A DNA stretch of 64,000 nt, from the NCBI GenBank assembly GCA_963721365.1, contig CAVRJE010000015.1, forward strand, positions 1-64,000, read 5' to 3'. The position numbers and the translations under genes were made by a program. How positions within the stretch are numbered: position 1 is the first letter of the stretch; each line of letters opens with the position of its first letter. Below the pieces are notes generated by a model. That model ran no database searches, was not told the DNA's origin, and saw only the letters and a list, made by a program, of their open reading frames with translations. This document shows positions 37,632 to 46,436 of this stretch, piece after piece. The DNA is from CAIQPS01 sp963721365 (lineage in GTDB: Bacteria; Actinomycetota; Thermoleophilia; RBG-16-64-13).

Positions 37632-38321
37632 GCGGCTGCCCCTATCCGCCGAAGGCGTATCCGGGTCGTCGGCGCCGCCGGCGCCGGGCGTCGGAGCCGC
37701 GGTGCCGTCGCCGGCTGGGATCGCCGCGTCGACCGGCCGCGCCCGCCGCGCCCGGTGGCGCGCCGCCCGGTGGCGCGTTTGCTGTCGCCGGACTCGTGGC
37801 CGCGGGCTTGCCACCGGCGCGCTTCCGGGCGGCGACAGGTAGGTCTCGGTGCCGCAGTAGGGGCAGCGCACCAAGCCCTTGCCGGCCAGTTCCAGGTGGC
37901 CGCCACAGTTGGGGCAGGTACCGTCCTTGATCTGCGCGGCCTCCGCCGACACCAGCTCTCCCTTGTCCCAGTTCACGTAGCCTCGGAAGAGGTCCTTGCC
38001 GATGAGGTCGTAGATGTAGTCACGCACCTGGTCGCGAGTCAGGTTGCCCTCGATGGCCAGATCGGGGATGCCGACCTTGCCTCTCGTCATCACCGAGTTG
38101 AGGATCGCCCGCTCCTTGTCGGCCTTGCTCTCGGCTTTGACCTCGCCCTTCGAGGTGAGGAGCAGATAGATACCAACGGCCAGGAACGGGAGCGAGAAGA
38201 GCACGAACCCGAGCGCGACTCCCGTGCCCGCGCGAGCCGGACGCCAACCCCGCCGCCCAGCCAGGCGTCGATGCCGAGGCTGACGATGATCAGCACGATC
38301 GCCGATTATCCGTGTGCGCAT
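37622..38321 (-). CDS. Membrane-anchored zinc-ribbon protein with winged-helix-like domain, frameshifted
   Basis: About 233 residues, ATG with AGGAGGA upstream. Two frame changes near the N-terminus bridge LIIVSLGIDAWLGG and the membrane segment LGFVLFSLPFLAVGIYLLLTS. A soluble domain (KADKERAILNSVMTRGKVGIPDLAIEG, RDQVRDYIYDLIGKDLFRGYVNW) looks like a small winged-helix, and a zinc ribbon CPNCGGHLELAGKGLVRCPYCG follows. An Ala/Pro/Arg linker of about 70 residues has uncertain frame; the stop at 37,622 overlaps the ModE-like start. Function unknown. It is the last-but-one gene of a zinc-ribbon/SPFH operon. Confidence 0.65.
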
Positions 38322-38331
38322 CGTCCTCCTC

Positions 38332-40232
38332 CTATCCCGCGCGGAAGCCGCCTCCGCCGCCGCCGCCCGAGAACCCGCCGCCGAAGCCGCCGCCACCTCC
38401 GCCGCCACCGCCGAAGGAACCGTGACCCGAGCCGGTGCTCGAAGGCGCCGACGTCAGCACGCTCGACACGTGGCCGAGACTGTTGAAAAGACCGTCCGAG
38501 ATGGTGTCCAGGCTGAAACCGCCGCCGGGAAGGCCGCCTCCGCCGCCTCCGCCGCCGATCCCTCCGCCAATGGCCCCCACCGATGCCGCCGCCCACGGGA
38601 CCGCCGCCGAAGGAACCATCCATCGGCATGGGAATGAAGATGGGCGGGTGGTACCAGCGTGGGCGAGGGGACGTTCAGCCCTTCGAAGCGCCGCACCCAC
38701 TGCCGTTCCACGCCAAAGGCGATGGCGTAGGCCAGGTACTTCTCGAAGCTGTCCTTCGCCGATTCCATGTCCTGGAAGCGAGTGAGGTCGTGCAGGTAGT
38801 TGCGGAACGCTTCCCACTTCCGCTGCTCTTGCGCTCCCGTAGCCGTCCGCTGCGGCATGAAGGGCGCGAAGCACCAGACGATGATCACCGAGACGATGGA
38901 GCCGAACAGGAAGTAGCCCCAGCCCGCCGATGTCGGCGAAGGCGAAGATGGCCGTCAGCACGCCCAGGACGACCGCGGCGAGAAAGCCGAAGCCCAGCCA
39001 GCGGGAGCGCACGCTTTTGGGATTGCGGAAGAACAGTCCTGCCGTGACCACTTCGTCGTACACCTGGCCGACGATGGGCTGCACGTGGGTGTAGAAGTGG
39101 TTCCGCAACTCCTTGGTGGTCACCTGGTCGGGGTGGCCGTTGTCGAAGAGGGAGTCGGCCACGCTCCTCTCGAACCCCTTGAGATCGTCGAGAGGCTTGG
39201 TCCGGGTGAAGATGGTCTCCGGCCGGGCGGAGCTACCCTGCGTCTTTCGTGTCGGTGATCTCGAGATAACCACGCCTCGCCAGATCGACGATGGTGGCGA
39301 TGACCTCTTTGGTGTCGACCTTCTCGTCGATGAGGGCGCCGACCAACCCCGGCGAGAGGTTGGAGGGAGGCTCGCTCACGTAGCTGGCGTAGGTCTTGGA
39401 AGGGTCGTCACGGCCGCGGCGGCGCCAGATCAGGAGCATGCCCAGGAAGAACAAGACGGGGAGGACCAGACCGAGCTTGGGCAGGATGAACGCGCCGACG
39501 CGCCGGGCGGTCCACGTGTACTTGACCACGCCCTTCGGGAACGCGACCACGATCCAGAATTCCGTGTACGCCGGGATATTGGTGGCTTCGTACACCATGG
39601 TCGAGGGAGCCGGAGAGGTGACCGTGGGGTCGACACTGCCGCCGGTCTGGACCACCTGTTTCATCTGGTCCGAAGGCACCGCGCCGGGTAGCTTGACCGT
39701 CACCCGGACGGCCGCGATGTCGACAGGAGTCTCCGCGTCGAACACGTGCCACCAGAACTCGTCCTGAGGGTCGTAGAACTGGACCGTACTCTTGGCCCGA
39801 TAGTGGAACGTCCACGTGGCCGAGGTGTCGGTGAGGTCGAAGTTCACCTGGATGACCTTCCGGCCGCCTTCGTCGCTCACGCTGTATGTGCCCGGCGTAT
39901 CCCCCTGGGAAAGCTCGGTCGCCGTTCGCGTCGTAGACCCGTATGTCGGTCAAGCCGTCCGTGTTGTCGGTGGGGATGGCCCGGCTGACGAAGTGGTAGT
40001 TGCCGCTGAAGTAGAAGGTGACCTTCTCGTCGATGACCGCGTCGCCGTTGGCCTGCACGTCCATGGTCGCGTCGAGGTAGTCGATGCGCCACTCCTTGGC
40101 CTGCGCCTGCGACGCGGGCGAGACGAACAGGAAGGCGAGCGCGCACAGACCCACCAACAGGGCGACCGCCCAGAGGCGGCGCGCGAAGACGCCGCGACGC
40201 CGAGCCGCCATGGTGAGAGGCGCAGCCGTCAC
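38332..40232 (-). CDS. DUF2207-type membrane protein with Gly-rich tail, multiple frameshifts
   Basis: About 630 residues. A signal/anchor (RRLWAVALLVGLCALAFLFVSP) precedes the DUF2207 domain: WRIDYLDATMDVQANGDAVI, EKVTFYFSGNYHFVSRAIPT and, past a break near 39,905, TWTFHYRAKSTVQFYDPQDEF. Then a membrane helix LPKLGLVLPVLFFLGMLLIW, a cytoplasmic domain with NLSPGLVGALIDEKVDTKEVIATI and ARRGYLEI, two more helices and a tail with GGGFSLDTISDGLFNSLG and long runs of Gly, ending FSGGGGGGGFRAG. At least four one-base breaks (near 39,905, 39,240, 38,920, 38,630). Matches the YdjH-like DUF2207 architecture. The GTG overlaps the SPFH gene stop (GTGA). Confidence 0.85.
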
Positions 40233-41365
40233 TTCGTGTCTTCTTCGGCCTTCTCGCCGGCGTCGGCGTTGGCTTCGACGGCCTCACCGGCCGGTGCCGC
40301 GCCGCCTATCTGGTTGCCGCAGTTGGGGCAGAACTTCGTATCGGCGGGGACCGTGGCGGAGCACTTCGGGCACGTGGTCGTCGCGGTCAGGTCGTGGCCG
40401 CAGTTGGGGCAGAACTTGCTGTCGAAGGGCACGTCGGTCTTGCAGTTGGGGCAGCGCATCTTCGGCTGCGCTCCGCCGGCCATGGCCTGCTGCAGCATCC
40501 CGGGGATCATCATGCCCAGGCCGGCGCCCGTGCCGAGCCCCAGGCCGGCGGCCGCCGCCGTGCCCACGGTGCTGCCACTCCGCCTCCGCCGCCTCCGCCG
40601 CCTCCGCCGCCACCTTTGGCCAGGTCGCCGATGGCCTGCGCGGCCTTGAACTGGAAGTACCGGTCCATGCCGCCGACGGCTTCCATGCCGGAGCGCTCGT
40701 CGATGCGCTTCTGCACCTCTTCGGGCGGCGTGATGGCGTTGATGATGAAGTCGACCATCGCCAGGCCGTACTGGGCGAAGTCATCGCGGATGCGCGCCTT
40801 GAGCCCCGCGCCGAGCTCGTCGAAGTAGCGGGGCAGGTCGAGCACCGAGTCGAGCGTCTCGCCGAGGATGTCGGCCAGACGGCCGATGATGAGGCCGCGC
40901 AGGAAGTCCTCGATCTGGTAGTTGGTGAAGATGCCCCGGGTGCCGACGATCTTGAGCACGAACAGCTTGGGATCGGTGATCTGGAACGTGAAGATCCCGT
41001 TGGAGCGCAGCCGGATCATCTTGAACTCGGAGTCCCGGAACAGGATGGGCTCGGTCGTGCCCCACTTGAGATCGGTGAAGGTGCGCTGGCTGACGAAGTA
41101 GACCTCCGTGCGGAACGGGGTGTCGCCGAACAGCGGGGTGGTGATGGCAGCCGTGAGCAGGGGGATGTTCTGGGTGGCCAGGGTGTGGCGGCCCGGCGCC
41201 GAACACGTCGTATGCCTTGCCGTCGCGGAAGAAGACCGCCCACTGGTTCTCGCGGACGATCAGCTGCGAGCCCACCTTGAACTCGCCCGAGCCCTGCTCG
41301 GGGATGCGGTGGACCATCTCGGCGCCTTGTTCATCGACGAACTCGATGAGGTCCATCAGTGCCAT
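40229..41365 (-). CDS. SPFH-domain / virion-core-like protein with double zinc ribbon (YdjI-like), frameshifted
   Basis: About 375 residues. Starts MALMDLIEFVDEQGAEMVHRIPEQG, then VGSQLIVRENQWAVFFRDGK, the opening of the YdjI-type SPFH ('virion core') family. After a break near 41,195: NGIFTFQITDPKLFVLKIVG, NYQIEDFLRGLIIGRLADILG, the SPFH core, and YFQFKAAQAIGDLAKGG. A further break near 40,590, in a Gly codon run, leads to two zinc ribbons: CPNCKTDVPFDSKFCPNCG and CPKCSATVPADTKFCPNCG. SPFH proteins form large rings on membranes; YdjI recruits PspA in Bacillus. The gene is upstream of the DUF2207 gene and overlaps it by GTGA. Confidence 0.88.
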
Positions 41366-41368
41366 CGA

Positions 41369-41885
41369 TTACCTCCCTGCTCCGGTGATGAGATGCTCCC
41401 GCTCGGAGAACTGCGTCCCGAGCGCCTCGATCTTGTCTTCCAGCAGGCCGAGATCGCTCTTGAGAGAAGGGCTGTCGGCGCTGAGCGCGGCGGCGAGGGT
41501 CTCGATCTCGCCGGTGCCGGTGGCCAGCTGCATGTCGAACTGGTAGAGCTGGTCGAGCACGGGCTCGTCCACCTTGTCGGTGTCGAACAGGCCGGCGTAG
41601 CCGTAGTCGGCGAAGCGGATCTTGTCGGTCACCGTGCGCAGCTTACGAGCGGTCACGTCGATCAGCCCCAGCTTCTCGAGATCGCCGCGATTGACCAGGT
41701 CGAGCTTCACGCCGTCCAGCTTGGCGACGGACCGAGTCAAGGCGCTCGGCGACGTAGAGCCTCTGCGTCTTGTCGGCCTCGCGGCGTAGTTCCTTCTCCT
41801 TGTAGCCTTTGTAGCCGGGGATGTGCTCCGCCATCCGCTCGAACCAGTTCTTGCTCTCCTCGACGCGATCGTCTATCCCAGCCAC
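41369..41885 (-). CDS. Hypothetical coiled-coil-like protein of the SPFH operon, frameshifted
   Basis: About 170 residues. GTG start at 41,885 with AAAGGGGA upstream. Sequence: AGIDDRVEESKNWFERMAEHIPGYKGYKEKE, highly charged helix (LRREADKTQRLYVAERLDS), break near 41,730, then VAKLDGVKLDLVNRGDLEKLGLIDVTARKLRTVTDKIRFADYGYAGLFD and a helical tail (IETLAAALSADSPSLKSDLG). I do not recognise the family. It ends 3 bp before the SPFH gene's start and is probably its partner. Confidence 0.6.
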
Positions 41886-41939
41886 TGTCTCCCCTTTCTT
41901 CAAGCCGGCGCCCCGCGCCGCGCCTCGCTCTCAGAACTT

Positions 41940-42716
41940 CTAAGCTACCAGACCATCGAACTCGCGAAACAGCAGTCTCCAGTTGGATTCGTGGATATAG
42001 CGAGGGTCCCACACGGCCGGGAAAAACAGAAGGTCTTCCTCTCCCGGCTCCAGCCACGTATCGGCCGGGTGCAGGTCGCGGGCCTCCCGCGCTTCGATGG
42101 CCATGTAGACGAAATGAGCCAGTCCCCACGCCTCTCTTCGCCCGATGAGAATGGGAGAGACGGCCTCGAAGCTGGGCGGGTCGGCAAGCGAGCCACTCTG
42201 CGCGGTGATGGGCGACACTTCGGGCATGGCTTCCGCCAGAACCGGCCACCGGTCGGGACCTGCCGGGGCGCCGGGGACAAGCTGGAGCTCGGGCTGCATC
42301 TCGGTCAGTCTCACACCTATCCTCTGGACGACCGGCCGCGCCATGGAGAAGGCGGGCACGTAGAGATGAGCGGGCTCAGGGGCCGCGGCCCGCCGGATGC
42401 GCTCCCAGACAGGATCATCCCCGGCAGCGGCATTGGGTAGAAGGCGCCAGACCGCCAGGTACCGGATGGGCCCCGCAACCGCAAGCTCGGTGGTGACCGC
42501 CGCCGTGGAGGCGGCAAACGGGCTCAGCCCGCTCTCCCGCACTTCGTGGACCTGGCCACAGCCGGGGCACACGAACATCGCTGCCTCGTCCCCCCCCGCC
42601 AAAGGGGACCCGCAGCGGGTACAAAGCAGCGGGATCAGATCAACTGGAAAAGGGCTCGTGGTATTCCACCTTCCCGCCCCCGGGGGACCTGAGAACCAGT
42701 AGAATCGCAGCCACAC
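41940..42716 (-). CDS. Zinc-ribbon protein of unknown function
   Basis: Up to 258 residues. After a poor N-terminus comes a zinc ribbon, LLCTRCGSPLAGGDEAAMFVCPGCG (Cys-x2-Cys twice), then a mixed alpha/beta domain with RYLAVWRLLP, HLYVPAFSMARPVVQRIGVRL and a C-terminal LLFFPAVWDPRYIHESNWRLLFREFDGLVA. The annotated GTG overlaps the upstream gene by 77 bases; the true start is probably close to 42,640, just before the ribbon, without a clear ATG or GTG. Related in style to the next gene, which also begins with zinc ribbons. No function known. Confidence 0.65.
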   Translation of the reverse strand: MWLRFYWFSGPPGAGRWNTTSPFPVDLIPLLCTRCGSPLAGGDEAAMFVCPGCGQVHEVRESGLSPFAASTAAVTTELAVAGPIRYLAVWRLLPNAAAGDDPVWERIRRAAAPEPAHLYVPAFSMARPVVQRIGVRLTEMQPELQLVPGAPAGPDRWPVLAEAMPEVSPITAQSGSLADPPSFEAVSPILIGRREAWGLAHFVYMAIEAREARDLHPADTWLEPGEEDLLFFPAVWDPRYIHESNWRLLFREFDGLVA

Positions 42717-43827
42717 CCACTATAACGGCTACGAGGACGGTTGGCACGCGCGCCGCGTCCACTACCGATCCCAGCCACAGCGCGAAGACGGCGACGGCGA
42801 CCAGAGCGGCGATCCTGAGACCCAGGGATGGTGTGAGCCGCCCCTCTCTGGCGGGCGCGCTGGCAGAGTTGACGCTGCCGTCGTGCGCGTCCACCACTAT
42901 CCGGTAGGGGCGCCCTCCCGCCTGGTAGTCCACGAGCCAGAGGGGATAGTAGAGCAGGGTCAGGGATTCCCTGAGGATGAGCATGCGGGTATGAGGGTCG
43001 GCCGCCCCGCTGGCCGGCTGGAGCGCCAGCTTCCTGCCGCGTTCGGCGATCTCGGCGGCGGTGCCTCGCGGTTCCATGACAGTCGAGGAAGGATCCACTT
43101 CGCCGGCGACCAGGGGAAGCAGCAACTCCCTCCCGCTGAAGCGGGGACGGGTGGCCCCCAAGGCCTCGAGGTCGCAGGCCGCCTGGAAGAAGCGGCGCTC
43201 CTGCAGATGGGGCTCTTCGAAGGGCTCCTCTGCGAGCGCGAGGTCGAGGCGCTCGCTCCCCTCATCGTCCGTCACGAGCTGACATCGGGTGCGAAGCTTG
43301 GTGCCGAACTCCCAACCGGCGACCAGAGCCTCGTGCGCCCAGATGGGGACATGCACGAGCCGCGCCCGCGTCACGGGGATCTCGCGAGCCCGTCGGGAGA
43401 TGCCCGGATAGTCACTGAGCCACGTGCCGGCTGTGACGAGCGCTTGCGCTCTTCCGACTTTCTGGGGGAACAGCCACCGGGAGAAGCCGCCGCCGCCCGC
43501 GACGAGAACGCGGACGCCGCAGTGAGCGCAGAGAAGGATCCGGCGGCCCGCCCGCACGCTGAGGGGACCGGCGCACTGGGGACAGGACAGCGAATGGAGC
43601 ACCTGCTCTTCGGCCGCCGCGGGAACCGGCGCGCCGCCGAAGGCAGGAGGATCCACCTCCATCTCCCGCCGGAGCGGGCCCCACTCGTCGATCCCTCTCG
43701 GGTCTCCCCGCCTGAGGTTGGACCCGCAGAAGGGGCAGACGGCCAGATCGGCGTAGTCGGGCAGGGTCACGGGGGCCCCGCATTGGGGACAGGTGGCAGC
43801 TCGGCTGTTGGCAGATGATTCAGACAT
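42640..43827 (-). CDS. Double zinc-ribbon membrane protein (YdjG-like in layout)
   Basis: 395 residues, intact. Two zinc ribbons at the N-terminus (CPQCGAPVTLPDYADLAVCPFCG; CPQCAGPLSVRAGRRILLCAHCG), a soluble middle with LVHVPIWAHEALVAGWEFG and a repeat-like YYPLWLVDY, and two C-terminal membrane helices (IAALVAVAVFALWLGSVV; VLVAVIVGVAAILLVL). Pattern matches the TFIIB-type zinc-ribbon membrane proteins found with YdjH/YdjI, but I see no catalytic motif. First gene of the minus-strand run (the next gene up is divergent), so its upstream region, 43,828-43,845, is very short. Confidence 0.75.
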   Translation of the reverse strand: MSESSANSRAATCPQCGAPVTLPDYADLAVCPFCGSNLRRGDPRGIDEWGPLRREMEVDPPAFGGAPVPAAAEEQVLHSLSCPQCAGPLSVRAGRRILLCAHCGVRVLVAGGGGFSRWLFPQKVGRAQALVTAGTWLSDYPGISRRAREIPVTRARLVHVPIWAHEALVAGWEFGTKLRTRCQLVTDDEGSERLDLALAEEPFEEPHLQERRFFQAACDLEALGATRPRFSGRELLLPLVAGEVDPSSTVMEPRGTAAEIAERGRKLALQPASGAADPHTRMLILRESLTLLYYPLWLVDYQAGGRPYRIVVDAHDGSVNSASAPAREGRLTPSLGLRIAALVAVAVFALWLGSVVDAARVPTVLVAVIVGVAAILLVLRSPGGGKVEYHEPFSS

Positions 43828-43845
43828 CCTGCTAATCTATCGGCC

Positions 43846-44696
43846 GTGGTGGCCCATACTCTTGAATCCCGTCGCGACGCTCCCCGGGTGGTGGCGGCCG
43901 ATCTTGACGGAACCCTTCTCCCCCTCGTGCTCGACGGCAGCCAGGGGCTGACTCCGCTCACCGTCCAGACCGTCCGCACGCTCACAGGACTCGGCATCAC
44001 GACCATCCTTGTCACCGGCCGCATGTTCCGCTCGGCGGCCGGCTTCGCCGCCGAACTCGGCCTCACCGGGCCGGTCGCCGCCTACCAGGGCGCGCTCATC
44101 CGCGACGTGACGACCGGCCGCCTGCTGCACCACGACCCCCTCCCTCTCGACCTCAGCCTCGAGGTGCTCGAGTTCGTGGAGCCGGAGCACCTCTCGGTGC
44201 ACCTCTACATCGAGGACCAGCTGTGCGTGGAGAAGAGATCGGAGGCGGTGGACCGCTACGAGGCTCTCTCGAAGATGAAGGCGATCGTGGTGGGCAGGTT
44301 GCTCGACTATCTCGATCAGCCGACCACCAAGATGGGCATAAGCGGACCGCCGGCCGTTCTGGACGCGCTGCAGCTCCGGCTGCGGGCCCACTTCGGCGAC
44401 CGGCTCATCGCCGTGAAGACCTGGCCGTTCTTTCTGGAGATCACCAACCCCACGGCCACCAAGGCCCGGGCGTTACAGATCCTCGGGGGACACCTGGGCT
44501 TCGAGGCGCGGACGTGCTCGCCTTCGGCGACTCCTACAACGACGCGGACATGCTCTCGTGGGCCGGCACCGGAGTGGCGATGGCGGAAGCGCCGGCCGAA
44601 GTGATCGCGGCCGCCGACGAGACCTGTGGGCCGGTCGAAGAGGACGGGGTAGCCCGGTACCTTATGCGGCAGCCCTGGTTCCCGGCCGGCGGCTGA
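43846..44696 (+). CDS. HAD-superfamily hydrolase, Cof/IIB type, one frameshift
   Basis: About 284 residues. HAD phosphatase: motif I VVAADLDGTLLPL, motif II TTILVTGRMF, cap with the large IIB domain, Lys in PTTKMGISG region, and, past one missing base near 44,512, motif IV VLAFGDSYNDADMLSWAG. Cof-type enzymes dephosphorylate sugar phosphates or flavin/PLP-type cofactors; the substrate is unknown. Divergent from the zinc-ribbon operon. Confidence 0.9.
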
Positions 44697-44789
44697 CGGC
44701 GCCGCCCGGCACGCGGGCCACGCGCGCGGCGCCGCTGACCCGCATGCGGTGGAGAGCCGCCGCCCCTGGCGCCGCGACTGGCGCTCCGC

Positions 44790-45935
44790 CTAGGCGAACC
44801 GCAGCAGCGCCGCTACGCCGCCCATTTCGTCCAGCGCCGGGATGTCCTCCGCGACTTCTACCCGGCTGCTCTGCAGGATGGCCAGGCGGACCAACTCTCC
44901 TACCGCGTCGGCTATCGGCACCGGCGCCCCGCCGCACAGCGGACACCGTTCCACGGGGGCGAGACCGGCCCAGTCGCAATCCGGGCACGTCCATCCCGGC
45001 GGCCGGTAGTTGCGGTCCACGACCATGGTCTGGATCTGCCCGCGCTCCAGGCCGCCCTGCACCTCGTCGAACCCGGCCGCACCGCGGCCGTTCGCGCCCC
45101 GGCTCTCGTTGATGCGCCCCACTAGCTTGACCAGTTCGTGCTGCCGCGCGTTGTTGGCGGCCGTGCGAGCGTTCACCAGCATTTGGTTCGTCGTGATAGC
45201 GGCGTCGAAGGGGATCTCGGCCACCACCTTCGGGGTGACCGGCGGGGGAAGGGCGCGCCGGAACGCGCTCGCAATGTCGTGCTGCGCGCACAGGACGACG
45301 CGCCTGACCGCCGACCCTTCCAGCCACCTGGCGAGTGTTGTCGCCACCTCCTTGTAATGGAGTTCCACGAGCGAGTCCTGCCGGGCGGCCGCGAAGTAGT
45401 CCTTGACGGAAAGTTCGCCCGTCTCCCGGTCGCTCGTGCGGAGCCACGGCCCGGTGAGGTCGTCTTCCTTGACCACCCCCCACTCGTCGACGAGATAGAG
45501 ACTCGACTCGTCCCGGCTGACGCGGGCGACGACGAACGGCTCGAGCAGCGACAGCGCATGCACGACAGGACGTACGTAAGGCGAGGGCTCGAACACCATG
45601 CGGTTGATCAGCCGGAACGGCAGCTCGATGCGCTGGTAGATGCCTCCCTCGCCGTCGGCGAAGAGGGCCAGGCCCTGGGTGCGGGGCGTCAGATCGTACT
45701 GGAGGACCGCCCCGATCTCGTCCAGATCGCTCTGCAGGATGTGCTTCTCTTCTTTGGAGGAGCCCGCTCCCTGGTTATGCGCCCGAACTCGCTGTTGAGG
45801 AAGGTGGGAGCGAACTGCCGCCAATCGTCCAGCGGGCTGGTGGAGAGGGTGACGGTGAGGAACTCGCCGCGCGGCGCGCGGGCCGCGGCCAGATCCCTCA
45901 GCTTCGTCGGTGGCGCCGGCCAGACTGTCGATCAT
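44790..45935 (-). CDS. Vms1/baeRF-family (eRF1-like) protein with zinc ribbon, frameshifted
   Basis: About 381 residues from ATG 45,935. N-terminal part, in two frames: LRDLAAARAPRGEFLTVTLS then SSKEEKHILQSDLDEIGAVL. Core: LALFADGEGGIYQRIELPFR, VHALSLLEPFVVARVSRDES, AAARQDSLVELHYKEVATTL, RVVLCAQHDIASAFRRAL, INESRGANGRGAAGFDEVQGGL and GQIQTMVVDRNY, the baeRF/Vms1 pattern of an eRF1-like three-domain protein. A zinc ribbon CPDCDWAGLAPVERCPLCG follows. Vms1 cuts peptidyl-tRNA on stalled ribosomes; bacterial relatives are unproven. Linked to a tiny gene upstream and divergent from the HerA-like ATPase. Confidence 0.8.
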   Translation of the reverse strand: MIDSLAGATDEAEGSGRGPRAARRVPHRHPLHQPAGRLAAVRSHLPQQRVRAHNQGAGSSKEEKHILQSDLDEIGAVLQYDLTPRTQGLALFADGEGGIYQRIELPFRLINRMVFEPSPYVRPVVHALSLLEPFVVARVSRDESSLYLVDEWGVVKEDDLTGPWLRTSDRETGELSVKDYFAAARQDSLVELHYKEVATTLARWLEGSAVRRVVLCAQHDIASAFRRALPPPVTPKVVAEIPFDAAITTNQMLVNARTAANNARQHELVKLVGRINESRGANGRGAAGFDEVQGGLERGQIQTMVVDRNYRPPGWTCPDCDWAGLAPVERCPLCGGAPVPIADAVGELVRLAILQSSRVEVAEDIPALDEMGGVAALLRFA

Positions 45936-46228
45936 GCCGCCGCCGTCTTCCTCCGTGCCCCTGCTGTCGCCGCTCCGCCACGTCACTCGCCTCCGCGGCA
46001 GGCCGCTCGACGGGCTCCGGGGCATGCGCAGCCTGCTGTTCGTGAAGGGCCTGCTCGCGCCTCCAGCGCTCCTCGCGTTCGCGGAACTTGTCCACCATGC
46101 CCGACCTGCCCTTGTCGTGGGGGATGTCCGCCACGTTCATGGTCCCGGGATCGGAGAGCGCCGCTCTCCATCTTTTCGGTGGGGGTGACGGGGCGTCCAC
46201 CGAAACGCCCGACCTTCTTATCCGACAT
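45898..46228 (-). CDS. Small charged protein upstream of the baeRF gene, frameshifted
   Basis: About 108 residues. Start MSDKKVGRFGGRPVTPTEKM at 46,228; one break near 46,145 leads to TMNVADIPHDKGRSGMVDKF and an Arg/Glu-rich helix (REREERWRREQALHEQQAAH). The last 20 residues are Arg/His/Gly-rich and overlap the baeRF start by 38 bp, so the end is uncertain. No known family; hypothetical. Confidence 0.45.
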
Positions 46229-46436
46229 GGAGTCCCCTTTCGGTTCTCTGGAAGGTATGGCTTGCGTCACGAAGCACGATGATTCTTACATACCCCTGGA
46301 GAACGGAAAACGGGGCTAACAACGGCTGCGGGCTGGTGCCCTGACCGGAGTGCTGGTTGCCATTTTCCCCGGCCAGGCACTATTGTTGTAGCGACCACGG
46401 CATTCGAGGGCACCCGAGCGAGTCAAGGAGCTTCTC

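Noticed and set aside
37750..37777. 13-base direct repeat GCCCGGTGGCGCG twice
   Set aside because: It lies in an Ala/Pro/Arg-coding linker of high GC content; a simple coding repeat, not a CRISPR or operator.
38332..38640. Arg-rich and Ala-rich long reading frames on both strands
   Set aside because: They are shadows of the Gly-codon repeats at the end of the DUF2207 gene.
46228..46436. Riboswitch in the divergent region before the HerA-like gene
   Set aside because: No conserved stem pattern that I can recognise; only ordinary GC-rich sequence.
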